From the NCBI GenBank assembly GCA_044377735.1, contig JBILYK010000007.1, positions 4,354 to 68,353 on the forward strand: a stretch of DNA of 64,000 bases, given 5' to 3'. The position numbers and the translations under genes were made by a program. Under the pieces are notes generated by a model. It saw only the letters and a list, made by a program, of their open reading frames with translations, did no database searches and was not told the origin of the DNA. This stretch comes from Tabrizicola_A sp044377735. GTDB taxonomy: Bacteria > Pseudomonadota > Alphaproteobacteria > Rhodobacterales > Rhodobacteraceae. This document shows, one piece after another, positions 1-8,197 of the stretch (position 1 is the first letter of the stretch; each line of letters opens with the position of its first letter).

Positions 1-1737
1 CCTGTGCGGGATTTCGTGCTGGTGCAAAGCGGCAAGCTGGCGATTGAAGGACCGGGCGGGCGGGAGTGGGAGATTACCCTGACGCCCGACCGCGCGCCTA
101 CCATCACCGCCGAGGGTGAGATTGGCCGTGAGCGGGGCGGGCGGTTCAAGCAGCAGTTCAAGGTCAGCGATGATTATGGCATCACGCGCGGTCAGGTGAC
201 CATTGCGCTGGATCTGGACAAGGTGGACCGCCGCTTTGGTTTGACCGCCGATCCGGCCGATGTGGCCCCGGTGGTGCTGGATCTGCCCTTGCCGCGCAAG
301 GGCGACCGTGAGGAGTTTGTCGGCACGCTGGTGGATGATCTGTCGCAATCGGTTCTGGCCAATTTGCCGGTGACGCTGACCTTTGCGGCGAGTGATGCGG
401 CGGGCCAAGATGGGGCCTCGGCCCCCATGGCCGTGACGCTGCCGGGCAAGCGGTTCTTTGACCCTGTCGCCTCGTCTCTGGTCGAGATGCGGCGCGATCT
501 GATGTGGACGCGCGCCAATGGCCCGCGCACCGTGCAGATCTTGCGCGCCATCACCCATGCGCCCGAGACGGTGATCACCAACCAAAAGGCGTGGCTGCGG
601 CTGCGAGTTGCCATGCGGCGGCTGGAGGTGGAGGCGGCAAGCCTTTCCCCCGAGCTGCGTGACGAGGTGGCCGAAGAGCTGTGGCAGATTGCGCTGATGG
701 TGGAAGAGGGCGATCTGAACGACGCCAAGGAGCGGCTGCGCCGCGCCCAAGACCGGCTGGCCGAGGCGATCCGGCGCGGGGCTTCTCCTGAGGAGATTCA
801 GGAGCTGATGGACGAGATGCGCCAGGCCATGGATGATTACATGGACCTTCTGGCCGAGAACATGGAAGAGCGCACGCCCGAAGAGCAATCGGCCGATGGC
901 GGTGCCACAATGAGCGAAGATCAGCTTCAGGAAATGCTCGACCGGCTGCAGCAGTTGATGGAAGAGGGCAAGACCGCCGAGGCGGCGGAGTTGTTGGCGC
1001 AGATCCAAGAGATGATGGAAAACATGCGCATGGTTCAGCAGGACGGGCAGGGCCAGGGCCGCGGCAGTCCGGGCCAGCAGGCGATGCGCGATCTGGGCGA
1101 GACGATGCGCGGCCAGCAGGGCCTGTCGGATGATGCGTTCCGCGATATGCAGCGCGGGCGGCAGGGGGAAGCGCAGGGCGAGGGCCAAGAGGGTGAGGGC
1201 CAAGAGGGTGAGCCGGGCGAGGGCCAGGAGGGTGGCCAAAGCCTTGCCGAGCGGCAAGAGGATTTGCGCCGCCAGTTGGAGCAGCTGGAGCGCGAGGGCG
1301 ATCTGCCGGGTGCGGGCAACGAGGCCGGTGAGGCCGGGCGGCAGCGGCTGGAAGAGGCGCGCCGCGCCATGCGCGAGGCCGAAGAGGCACTGCGCGATCA
1401 GGATCTGCCCGGCGCGCTGGACCGTCAGGCCGAAGCACTTGAGGCGCTGCGCGACGGCATCCGCGATCTGGGTGAGGCACTGGTGCAGGACAACCGCCAA
1501 GAGGGCGAGGCGCAGGGCGGCCGTCAGGCCAACCGCGATGATCCGGCGGGCCGCGACCCCTTGGGTCGCCAGCAGGGCAACAGCCTGCGGATCGGGTCGG
1601 ACAACAACCTTCTAAGCGATGAAGATGTCTATCGCCGGGCCGAGGAATTGCTGGACGAAATCCGCCGCCGGTCAGGCGATCTGGCCCGTCCGGAGGGCGA
1701 GCGCGACTATCTCAAGCGGTTGTTGGAGTCGTTCTGA
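1..1737 (+). CDS. TIGR02302/DUF4175 family protein, C-terminal part (5' end outside window)
   Basis: The reading frame is open from the first base, so this is the C-terminal part of a longer protein; the first GTG at 4 is probably internal. Members of this alphaproteobacterial family normally begin with membrane helices, which would lie upstream of the window. The visible part has a beta-rich stretch (about residues 15-150), then long helical, charged segments (about 180-330) and a low-complexity Gln/Gly/Glu-rich region around 345-420 made of short GEGQEGE-like repeats. The end is a conserved-looking helical tail (DVYRRAEELLDEIRRRSGDL). The role of the family is not known. Family assignment is from recognition of the helical, Gln/Glu-rich architecture. 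Confidence 0.75.
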   Translation, partial: PVRDFVLVQSGKLAIEGPGGREWEITLTPDRAPTITAEGEIGRERGGRFKQQFKVSDDYGITRGQVTIALDLDKVDRRFGLTADPADVAPVVLDLPLPRKGDREEFVGTLVDDLSQSVLANLPVTLTFAASDAAGQDGASAPMAVTLPGKRFFDPVASSLVEMRRDLMWTRANGPRTVQILRAITHAPETVITNQKAWLRLRVAMRRLEVEAASLSPELRDEVAEELWQIALMVEEGDLNDAKERLRRAQDRLAEAIRRGASPEEIQELMDEMRQAMDDYMDLLAENMEERTPEEQSADGGATMSEDQLQEMLDRLQQLMEEGKTAEAAELLAQIQEMMENMRMVQQDGQGQGRGSPGQQAMRDLGETMRGQQGLSDDAFRDMQRGRQGEAQGEGQEGEGQEGEPGEGQEGGQSLAERQEDLRRQLEQLEREGDLPGAGNEAGEAGRQRLEEARRAMREAEEALRDQDLPGALDRQAEALEALRDGIRDLGEALVQDNRQEGEAQGGRQANRDDPAGRDPLGRQQGNSLRIGSDNNLLSDEDVYRRAEELLDEIRRRSGDLARPEGERDYLKRLLESF

Positions 1738-1769
1738 TCTGGCGGGCCGCAGCAAAGCTGCCGCGCCGA
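1737..1769. terminator. imperfect hairpin just after the stop codon, possible shared terminator
   Basis: A GGCGGGCCGCAGC / GCTGCCGCGCC imperfect inverted repeat around an AAA loop lies directly after the first gene and before the end of the small minus-strand ORF. It could terminate both convergent genes, but there is no clear T tract. Confidence 0.35.
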
Positions 1770-1771
1770 TC

Positions 1772-1924
1772 TTAGCTGTGGTGCGACAAGAGCACCGTGT
1801 GAACCGCAGCACCGAGACGGTTCGCGATGATGATGAACAAGAGCGCCGTCATGCCCATGATGAGGCACAGCCTGAGCACCGACAGGCGCGTGCGTTTCTG
1901 GGGGATGGTCAGCATTGGGTCCAT
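1772..1924 (-). CDS. small single-pass membrane protein (50 aa), hypothetical
   Basis: An ATG-initiated frame encodes 50 residues: a short basic N-terminus (PQKRTRLSVLR), one hydrophobic helix of about 20 residues (roughly residues 17-36, including LIMGMTALLFIIIA) and a short polar tail. A positive-inside leader followed by one helix is typical of small membrane proteins. It lies convergent to the upstream membrane protein and divergent from pheT. No function can be assigned, and it could be a chance frame; the hydrophobic block is the main support. Confidence 0.45.
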   Translation of the reverse strand: MDPMLTIPQKRTRLSVLRLCLIMGMTALLFIIIANRLGAAVHTVLLSHHS

Positions 1925-2138
1925 GATGTGGTTTTACACGCTTCAGCGCGCTGAATTGAGGCAAATAGAACGGGTTTTCTGCGACAGCCTGTTTCCCATC
2001 CGGAAACGCGTGCCCGATATGGTCCCCAATGCAGTTCCCAATACGATCCCCAATACGATCCCCGGTGCTTCCCCTTGGCCTGACTTTGCGCTAATCCGGC
2101 TGCAACAGTGGAAATGACCGACCCAAAGGGCCTTTGCG

Positions 2139-4550
2139 ATGAAATTCACCCTGTCCTGGCTTAAAGATCACCTTGAGACGACGGCGTCTTTGGATGAGAT
2201 CCTTTATGCGCTGACCGATCTTGGGCTTGAGGTTGAAGAGGTGGTCAACCCGGTTGCGAAACTGGCCCCCTTCACCATCGCCAAGGTTCTGGAGGCCACC
2301 CAGCACCCCGATGCCGACCGGTTGCGCGTGTGCCGGGTGATGACGGATGAGGGCGAAAAGCAGATCGTCTGCGGTGCCCCCAATGCGCGCGCCGGGATCA
2401 CGGTGGTTCTGTGCAAGCCGGGCGATTATGTGCCGGGCATTGATGTGACCTTGGGCGTTGGCAAGATTCGCGGCGTGGAAAGCCACGGGATGATGGCGTC
2501 CGAGCGTGAATTGGAGCTGTCGGACGAACACAACGGCATTATCGAGCTTGCCTCGGGCGAGGTGGGCGAGAAGTTCACCGATTGGCTGGCCGCGAACCGT
2601 CCTGCGATCTGTGATCCGGTGATCGAGGTGAAGATCACTCCGAACCGTCCCGACGCCCTGGGCGTGCGGGGCATTGCGCGCGATCTGGCGGCACGCGGTT
2701 TGGGTGTGTTGAAGCCAATGGCCGTGCCCAGCATCAAGGGCGGCTTTGCCAGCCCGGTCAGCGTGCAGATTGATGCCGAGTTGAAAGCCAAGGGCTGCCC
2801 GCATTTTGCAGGCCGCACCATTCGTGGGGTGAAGAACGGCCCTGCGCCTGACTGGCTGCAGGCACGGCTGAAGGCGATTGGGCTGCGGCCGATTTCAGCC
2901 TTGGTTGATATCACCAACTATTTCACCTTTGGCCTGAACCGGCCCTTGCATGTCTTTGACGTGGCACGGGTGCAGGGCGGCGCTTTGCGGATTCATGCGG
3001 CCAAGGGCGGCGAGGAGTTTCTGGCGCTGGACGGCAAGACCTATACCTTGCGCGCCGGGATGATGGCGATTTCGGATGCGGCGGGGGTGGAAAGCCTGGC
3101 CGGGATCATGGGCGGCGAACATTCGGGCTGCACCGAGGACACCACCGAGGTGTTCTTGGAAAGCGCGTTTTGGGACCCGATCACCGTTGCCGCAACGGGC
3201 CGGGCCCTGAAGATCAACTCGGATGCGCGCTATCGCTTTGAGCGCGGGGTTGATCCGGCGTTCTCGCTGCCGGGGTTGGATCTGGCGACGCAGATGATCT
3301 TGGAGCTTTGTGGCGGTGAGGCGTCTGATCTGGCGGTTGATGGGGCGGCCCCGGACACCACGCGGGCCTATAAGCTGAACCCCGCACGGGTGATCAGCCT
3401 TGTCGGCATGGACATCCCCGAGGCGGTGCAGCGCCAGACTCTGACGGCGCTGGGCTTTACGCTGAACGGCAACATGGCCGCCCCGCCGTCATGGCGGCCG
3501 GATGTGCTGGGCGAGGCGGATCTGGTGGAGGAAGTGGCACGCGTGGCCAGCCTGACCAAGCTGGAAGGCAAGCCCTTGCGCCGCATGGTGCCGGGCGTGC
3601 CGCGCCCGATCCTGACGCCTTTGCAGGTGCGCGAACGCACGACCCGGCGCACGATTGCAGCGCTGGGGTATAATGAATGCGTCACCTACAGCTTTATCGA
3701 CGAGGCGGCGGCCAAGCTTTTTGGCGGCGGCACCGATGCGGTGCGGGTCGACAACCCGATTTCGTCGGAAATGAGCCATCTGCGCCCTGATCTTCTGCCG
3801 GGCCTTCTGCGCGCCGCGGCACGAAATCAGGCGCGCGGGTTCATGGACCTTGCGCTGGCCGAGATTGGTCCGGCCTTCCACGGTGGCGAGCCGGGCGAGC
3901 AGCATTTGCAAGCGGCGGGCCTTTTGGTGGGTGCCTCGGCGGCGCGCGATCCGCACGGCAGCCGCCGCCCGGTGGATGTGTTCGACGTCAAGGCCGATGT
4001 CGAGGCAGTGCTGGCCGCCCTTGGCGCGCCCGCCCGCGTGCAGATCAGCCGCAAGCTGGCCGCTTGGTTCCATCCGGGCCGCTCGGGCGTGATCGGCCTT
4101 GGGCCGAATGTGATGGCCAGCTTTGGCGAGGTTCACCCCAAGGTTTTGGCGGAAATGGGCGTCAAAGGCCCGGCCATGGCCTTTACGGTGCTGGTCGCGA
4201 ATGCGCCTTATCCCAAGGTGAAAACCCCGACCCGGCCCGCGCTGGCGATTTCCGATCTGCAGGCGGTGGACAGAGATTTCGCCTTTGTCGTCGACACGGG
4301 CGTCGAAGTTCTGACGGCCGTCAATGCCGCGCAGGGGGCAGACAAGGCGCTGATCGAAAGCGTCCGGGTGTTTGACCAGTTCACCGGCGAGAAGGCCGAG
4401 GCGCAGATGGGGGCTGGCAAAAAGTCCATCGCGCTGACGGTGCGCCTGCAACCGGTGGACAAGACCCTGACCGAGACCGAGATCGAGGCCGTGTCGGCCA
4501 AGATCATCGAAAAGGTCGCCAAGGCAACCGGCGGGGCTTTGCGCACTTAA
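2139..4550 (+). CDS. pheT: phenylalanine--tRNA ligase beta subunit
   Basis: At 803 aa it has the full length of bacterial PheT, the beta chain of the alpha2-beta2 enzyme that charges tRNA-Phe. In order: an N-terminal EMAP/tRNA-binding OB fold (about residues 40-150; HPDADRLRVCRV and the GxxxxGMMASERELEL region), the B3/B4 editing region (about 210-380), the B5 domain (about 400-475), the catalytic-like core and a C-terminal FDX-ACB anticodon-binding domain (about 710-800, beginning near AISDLQAVDRDFAFVV). The ATG start at 2139 gives the canonical MKFTLSWLKDHLETT N-terminus. pheS is not in the window; the neighbour upstream is unrelated. Confidence 0.97.
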   Translation: MKFTLSWLKDHLETTASLDEILYALTDLGLEVEEVVNPVAKLAPFTIAKVLEATQHPDADRLRVCRVMTDEGEKQIVCGAPNARAGITVVLCKPGDYVPGIDVTLGVGKIRGVESHGMMASERELELSDEHNGIIELASGEVGEKFTDWLAANRPAICDPVIEVKITPNRPDALGVRGIARDLAARGLGVLKPMAVPSIKGGFASPVSVQIDAELKAKGCPHFAGRTIRGVKNGPAPDWLQARLKAIGLRPISALVDITNYFTFGLNRPLHVFDVARVQGGALRIHAAKGGEEFLALDGKTYTLRAGMMAISDAAGVESLAGIMGGEHSGCTEDTTEVFLESAFWDPITVAATGRALKINSDARYRFERGVDPAFSLPGLDLATQMILELCGGEASDLAVDGAAPDTTRAYKLNPARVISLVGMDIPEAVQRQTLTALGFTLNGNMAAPPSWRPDVLGEADLVEEVARVASLTKLEGKPLRRMVPGVPRPILTPLQVRERTTRRTIAALGYNECVTYSFIDEAAAKLFGGGTDAVRVDNPISSEMSHLRPDLLPGLLRAAARNQARGFMDLALAEIGPAFHGGEPGEQHLQAAGLLVGASAARDPHGSRRPVDVFDVKADVEAVLAALGAPARVQISRKLAAWFHPGRSGVIGLGPNVMASFGEVHPKVLAEMGVKGPAMAFTVLVANAPYPKVKTPTRPALAISDLQAVDRDFAFVVDTGVEVLTAVNAAQGADKALIESVRVFDQFTGEKAEAQMGAGKKSIALTVRLQPVDKTLTETEIEAVSAKIIEKVAKATGGALRT

Positions 4551-4555
4551 CGTCG

Positions 4556-4632
4556 CGTCTACGTCGTCGCGCGTCCTGGGGTCTCGAGAAGACGACGACG
4601 TCGTCCGACGAGGTTGGCCGTAACGTCGTGTT
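4556..4632. repeat. cluster of ACGTCGT / ACGACGT words with an internal palindrome
   Basis: After pheT the sequence repeats ACGTCGT (at 4561, 4598 and 4623) and contains the perfect palindrome GACGACGTCGTC at 4594-4605. The 4561-4568 copy can pair with 4594-4601 to make a hairpin with a 25-base loop. It may act as a terminator of pheT, but there is no T tract. Confidence 0.4.
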
Positions 4633-4665
4633 TGCCTTTCCATGGGGCAGGCTTGGGCCGGCCCC

Positions 4666-5151
4666 ATGGAGTTTGACTATATCATCTGCGGCGACGGCGC
4701 ATCTGGCTCTGTGCTGGCCGCGCGGCTGTCGCAGGACGCTGGCATTTCGGGCCGCCCGCCCCTCCACAACTTGGCCTTGCGCAGCACCCGTCAACCGGGC
4801 CTGAAGGGGCAGTGGGACTTTCGGCCAAGGGGCAAAGCGCTGGGCAGGTCATCGGCCATCAACGCCATGCCTTATGTGCGGGGCCATCTGTCGGATGACG
4901 ACGGTGGGGCGGATCTGGGGGCCGAGGGCACTTGACCGCACGGGCCGAGGTGATCTTCTGCCAAGGCACCTTCGGCTTACCCCAGCTTTTGATGCGTTCC
5001 GGCATCGGCCCGGCTGAACAGCTGCGCCAACATGGGCTGCGAGGTTGGCGCGTGGTGGATGCCAGCGTCACGCCCGCCCTTGTCGGCGGCAACACCAATG
5101 CCCCCCCTGATGATCGCCAAAAAGGCTGCCGACCTGATCTGCAAGCGCTGA
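4666..5151 (+). pseudogene. decayed GMC-family (choline dehydrogenase-like) oxidoreductase
   Basis: Three pieces of a GMC flavoprotein appear in order but in shifting frames and with most of the protein missing. First, from ATG 4666, an FAD-binding N-terminus (EFDYIICGDGASGSVLAARL) runs, after an internal loss, into the family motif region (GKALGRSSAINAMPYVRGH). It meets a stop at 4933. In another frame from about 4932 follows ARAEVIFCQGTFGLPQLLM then SGIGPAEQLRQHG, the GMC signature 2. This runs, after a large deletion, into the C-terminal block RVVDASVTPALVGGNTNAP. A further frameshift near 5103 restores LMIAKKAADLI before a stop at 5149. Intact family members exceed 500 aa, so this is a relic. 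Confidence 0.85.
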
Positions 5152-5156
5152 CAAGG

Positions 5157-5188
5157 TCTTTCATCTTGGCCCAAATACTCCCCGCGGA
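5157..5188. repeat. interspersed Rhodobacteraceae-type repeat (GAGTATTTGGGCC form)
   Basis: Read on the minus strand it is GGGGAGTATTTGGGCCAAG followed by ATGAAAG. A related copy occurs at about 61427-61455 (GAGGATATTTGGGCCGCATT), and the GAGTATTTGG core recurs at 10178 and 31086. It sits at the ruined end of the GMC pseudogene. Confidence 0.6.
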
Positions 5189-5231
5189 GCGTCCGACGGC
5201 GCCGCCAGAGCAACGCTGCCAGACGGCGCTT

Positions 5232-5262
5232 GTGGAAAATTCTTTGTTCAAGAATTTTCCAC
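5232..5262. terminator. perfect 13-bp stem hairpin
   Basis: GTGGAAAATTCTT at 5232-5244 pairs perfectly with AAGAATTTTCCAC at 5250-5262 around a 5-base loop. It stands just beyond the 3' end of the minus-strand DUF1523 gene, so it most likely ends that operon. The AT-rich stem contrasts with the flanking DNA. Confidence 0.6.
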
Positions 5263-5274
5263 CATGAAGCAGCG

Positions 5275-5928
5275 CTATTTCTGGGCGCGCCCGCGGTTGA
5301 ACCACGCCTTGACGCGTCCCAAGAACCCGGTCGCCTTGGCCTCAACCCCATCCCATGTCTCGCCCATTTCGGCGGCGACAGGCTCAACCGAGCGTTCCCA
5401 GAACTGCGCCCACATCCGGCGGATCATGAAGATCGCAAAGATCAAAAAGGCAATGACCACGATGGACACATAGGGGATCACCCGTTCATCCGGGCTTGCA
5501 GCCTCACGCACTGAAACGGCGTTGGGATAGATCGACAGGATCGGCAGGCGCCAGCCGTAATGGGTGACCATCACCCATTTGGGCGACGCGGCGTCGGACT
5601 TTAGGTTGCCCGCCTCGGCTTGGAGGTTGGAGCTGTCATATTTGAAGTAGGGCGGCCAGATCCAGCCGGTGTCTTCGTTGCGGTAGACCATCACAGAGCC
5701 ATCGGGATAGGCCGCCTCAATAAATCGGATGTCGCGGGTGATGCCGCTTTCGGCGGTGCCAGTGTCGGGCGAGGCATAGGCCCAAGCGTTTTCGGTGCCG
5801 ATGGTGGTCAGCCGGTTATAGGTGCCGGTGATCTTGACGATGTCATGCTGTGGCAGCGTGTAATGCAAGAACCCCAGCGCCAAGAGCGCCGCCACAATCC
5901 GCAAGGTCCATTTCGTTTTGGTCCACAT
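5275..5928 (-). CDS. DUF1523 family membrane-anchored protein
   Basis: The 217-aa product begins with an N-terminal hydrophobic segment (about residues 9-25). It then has a soluble region with the family's recognisable KITGTYNRLTTIGTENAWAY-like start and the WIWPPYFKYDSSNLQAEA block, and a second membrane helix near residues 148-165 before a short basic C-terminus. AAAAGGGGGTCGCT precedes the ATG, supporting the start. It is the last gene of the minus-strand cluster that includes the AAA+ ATPase, 12 bases after the small membrane protein. Function of DUF1523 is not known. Confidence 0.85.
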   Translation of the reverse strand: MWTKTKWTLRIVAALLALGFLHYTLPQHDIVKITGTYNRLTTIGTENAWAYASPDTGTAESGITRDIRFIEAAYPDGSVMVYRNEDTGWIWPPYFKYDSSNLQAEAGNLKSDAASPKWVMVTHYGWRLPILSIYPNAVSVREAASPDERVIPYVSIVVIAFLIFAIFMIRRMWAQFWERSVEPVAAEMGETWDGVEAKATGFLGRVKAWFNRGRAQK

Positions 5929-5940
5929 AGCGACCCCCTT

Positions 5941-6222
5941 TTACTGATGGTTCACGGCATAGGCCGTTGCCAGCACAACCGCCATGGGAATGATATAGAC
6001 CAAGACGATCAGCTTGCGCCGCAGGCTGTGGCGATAGGCCGTGAGCCCCGCCTTGATATAGGCATCGCGGGCCTCTGTTTCAGCCCCCAGATTGTCGGGA
6101 TCACTGTCCCATGTCTTTTCCAGCCGCTCACGGCGGACCGAGCGCGAATAGATCGAGACCAAAAGATAGACCACGCTCAACAGCACAAAGGCCAGAACAC
6201 CCGCCCGAAGCAAACTGATCAT
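5941..6222 (-). CDS. small two-helix membrane protein (93 aa)
   Basis: The product has a hydrophobic helix at residues 4-24, a charged soluble middle rich in Arg, Asp and Glu (about 26-70), and a second helix at about 70-90 ending AVNHQ. Its ATG overlaps the stop of the upstream DUF6638 gene in an ATGA arrangement, so the two are translationally coupled. DUF1523 follows after 12 bases. No named family was recognised; position suggests a membrane component of the same unknown system. Confidence 0.75.
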   Translation of the reverse strand: MISLLRAGVLAFVLLSVVYLLVSIYSRSVRRERLEKTWDSDPDNLGAETEARDAYIKAGLTAYRHSLRRKLIVLVYIIPMAVVLATAYAVNHQ

Positions 6223-7577
6223 CGCCGTCCTCCTGCTGCGCCCCAAGGTCCGGCCTGGGGGCCGACTGGGCGCGACGGGCGGGGCGTGGGCCGGTCGCGG
6301 CTGTCCATCGTGGGTTCGGGGCCAAACAGCGCCGCGCGCGCGCCTTGGGCATCCACCTTGTACTCGCGGTCCAAAAAGCCCACCACCCAAGTTTGCTTAC
6401 GCTCGGACCAGCGGGCGTAATGCGCGTAGAACAGTTCCTTATGGGTGATGAACATCTGGCGCACATCCATCGGGCCAAGCTCGCTGAGGAGCATGTTCAC
6501 CAGATCGCGGTCTTTGCCGGGGGCGGCGCGCAGCGTGTAGAAATAGCAGGCATGTTCCGAGGTGATGCGCGGCCATGGCCCCGCCCCTTCAACCCAGCGC
6601 AGAAGGGCGGCCAGCCCCAGAAACTCATCGGGCAGCGCATCGCCCAAGCGGAAGGCCAGCTTGCGCAATTCGGTACGCCGCGCATCGCCAATGTCGATCT
6701 TCAGGGTTTCTGCCGCCTCGACCAGAATGAAATCCATCTTCTGGCGCAGGATGCCCGCCGCATCCAAGCCCCGCGCCTGCACGATGGGTTCCACAAGGCC
6801 ATTGCGGTCGAGCCATTCGGCAATCTGGTTGCGCCGGGTGATGTCCATCACGGGCGAGATCGGCAACGACCCAAGCGTGTCGCGCGGCGCGCTGGCGATT
6901 ACGCCGGGATGGGTCAGATCTTGAAACACATAGACCCCGCCAAAATGGCTGGTCCAGAAATTGGGCTGCTGAAAGGTCATCGTGGGAAGGCTGATCGGCA
7001 CTCGGGTGACATCGCCGGTCTTGCGCGCAAGGGTGATCATCTGGGCAATCAGCGCCTCATCCCGCCAGCCGTCTGGCGCCGTGCGAAACCGCTCGATCAG
7101 GGCCGCCAGCTTTTCGGCATCGGCCACATGGCCGCCGATGGTGTCAGCCTCGACGGTGACCTGCTTCATCTCCAAAAGCCGCGCGGGGGTGGAAAGGTCA
7201 TAGACCGAGCCCTGCAACTCTCCACAGACCGCATCCCGCGCAGTCAGGGCGAACAGCTGCGCCTCATTGGCCTCGATGAACTGCTGGAGGATGCCGCGCG
7301 CGGTGGAGAATTTCATATTCAGCAGCGGCGCGGTTTTCTGACTGGTGGTCAGCAAGATAAACTGCCGATTGGCCCCATTGGGGTTGAGGTAGCCGGGGTC
7401 GTTGAATTCATCCCCAATCTCGGGGGAATAGCCCGACAGGTCGATGTGGAAATCGGTGAGCTGGGTGGTCTTGCCCGTCAGATGCTTGAGCGCGCGGTTG
7501 TACCGTTCGATCAGGGCGGGCGAGGAGACCTCGATCAGGTTGCCGAACATGAGGCCAGCGGAGATGAGGCGGTTCAT
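6219..7577 (-). CDS. DUF6638-like conserved hypothetical protein
   Basis: The 452-aa product starts MNRLISAGLMFGNLIEVSS, then a block containing the phrase LTDFHIDLSGYSPEIGDEF. I recognise it from memory as the rhodobacteral family called DUF6638, without a search. No catalytic motif stands out and there are no membrane helices; it looks like a cytoplasmic alpha/beta protein, with a Pro/Arg-rich low-complexity tail of about 30 residues. GGAGCC lies 5 bases before the ATG. It is downstream of the AAA+ ATPase gene, separated by the repeat-flanked DUF559 gene, and overlaps the next small membrane gene by 4 bases. Confidence 0.75.
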   Translation of the reverse strand: MNRLISAGLMFGNLIEVSSPALIERYNRALKHLTGKTTQLTDFHIDLSGYSPEIGDEFNDPGYLNPNGANRQFILLTTSQKTAPLLNMKFSTARGILQQFIEANEAQLFALTARDAVCGELQGSVYDLSTPARLLEMKQVTVEADTIGGHVADAEKLAALIERFRTAPDGWRDEALIAQMITLARKTGDVTRVPISLPTMTFQQPNFWTSHFGGVYVFQDLTHPGVIASAPRDTLGSLPISPVMDITRRNQIAEWLDRNGLVEPIVQARGLDAAGILRQKMDFILVEAAETLKIDIGDARRTELRKLAFRLGDALPDEFLGLAALLRWVEGAGPWPRITSEHACYFYTLRAAPGKDRDLVNMLLSELGPMDVRQMFITHKELFYAHYARWSERKQTWVVGFLDREYKVDAQGARAALFGPEPTMDSRDRPTPRPSRPVGPQAGPWGAAGGRR

Positions 7578-7598
7578 GGGGTGGCTCCTTTGGCAAAG

Positions 7599-7638
7599 GC
7601 CCCCCACCCCATCCCTCCCCACAAGGGGGAGGGGGCCG
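7599..7638. repeat. GC-rich palindromic repeat, copy A
   Basis: This copy carries the core CCTCCCCACAAGGGGGAGG, itself a palindrome with an ACAA loop. It is a shortened relative of the copies at 7674-7714 and 8106-8146 and faces copy B across about 35 bases, so the two form an inverted pair. It lies immediately upstream of the DUF6638 start. Confidence 0.85.
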
Positions 7639-7662
7639 CCTTGGGTGTCGGTCGGGCCATCT

Positions 7663-8157
7663 GGCATGAGACGCCTCCCCTCCCCCTTGTGGGGAGGGGC
7701 TGGGGGTGGGGGGCTGCACGATTTGCCATCAAAAAACTCTCTGTCATTCCAAACCAACTTCCAAGGCATCAAGCACCAGCTGCATGACACCTTCAAGGTT
7801 GCCATCCACATCGCCGTTCCAGACCCGCAAGACTGTGAAACCTTCGGTCGCAAACCACGCATCCCGCGCCGCATCTTCCGGACCGCCATGCTGGCCGCCA
7901 TCAACTTCGATCACCAACCGTCGCCCGAAATCCACGAAATCCGCAATGAAGCGGCCAACCGGCGCCTGCCTGCGGAAATGAAGCCCAAGGCGATGGTTCA
8001 GGTCGCGCAACTGCGTCCAGAGTTTGCGCTCCTGCGGGGTCATCTCGGCACGCAGGTGGCGGGCGTTTGCGCGGGTGTGCGGGGCGATATCAGCCATCGC
8101 TCAAGGCCCCCCACCCCCAGCCCCTCCCCACAAGGGGGAGGGGAGGTGACACATGCC
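7663..8157. mobile_element. 495-bp inverted-repeat unit carrying a DUF559 gene
   Basis: 7674-7714 and 8106-8146 are perfect 41-bp inverted copies of one GC-rich palindromic repeat. Similarity continues outward for another 11 bases (GGCATGAGACG against GGCATGTGTCA), giving about 52-bp terminal inverted repeats. The only gene inside is the DUF559 endonuclease-like gene. The unit separates two genes of an otherwise collinear operon. No transposase is present and no clear target duplication was found, so calling it mobile is inference from the structure and from related repeat copies at 7599-7638 and 24040-24133. Confidence 0.55.
7744..8097 (-). CDS. DUF559 / Vsr-like endonuclease-fold protein
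   Basis: The 117-aa product has the DUF559 layout: an N-terminal ARHLRAEMTPQERKLWTQLRD helix pair, then a core reading FRRQAPVGRFIADFVDFGRR and LVIEVDGGQH. This supplies the D...E-x-D pattern of the PD-(D/E)XK/Vsr nuclease fold. It ends with a WFATEGFTVLRVWNGDVDGN strand-helix segment. It is the right size for the family and apparently intact. Activity is not established for most members. It sits between perfect 41-bp inverted repeats and splits the surrounding operon. Confidence 0.88.
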   Translation of the reverse strand: MADIAPHTRANARHLRAEMTPQERKLWTQLRDLNHRLGLHFRRQAPVGRFIADFVDFGRRLVIEVDGGQHGGPEDAARDAWFATEGFTVLRVWNGDVDGNLEGVMQLVLDALEVGLE

Positions 8158-8197
8158 ATGTTGCGCGTTCTTTTTCGGACGGGATTGGGGCTTTGGA

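Noticed and set aside
1180..1240. GAGGGCCAAGAGGGT repeats
   Set aside because: They encode the Gly/Glu/Gln-rich low-complexity stretch of the first protein and are coding, not an independent repeat element.
2020..2060. CAATACGATCCC tandem words upstream of pheT
   Set aside because: Only two or three imperfect units; too short to call an element or an operator.
3489..4667. Long minus-strand open frames opposite pheT
   Set aside because: They are GC-driven antisense frames with Arg/His/Gly-rich composition; pheT on the other strand accounts for the coding signal.
6345..7787. 480-codon plus-strand frame opposite DUF6638
   Set aside because: Shadow frame; the opposite strand encodes a coherent protein with operon spacing.
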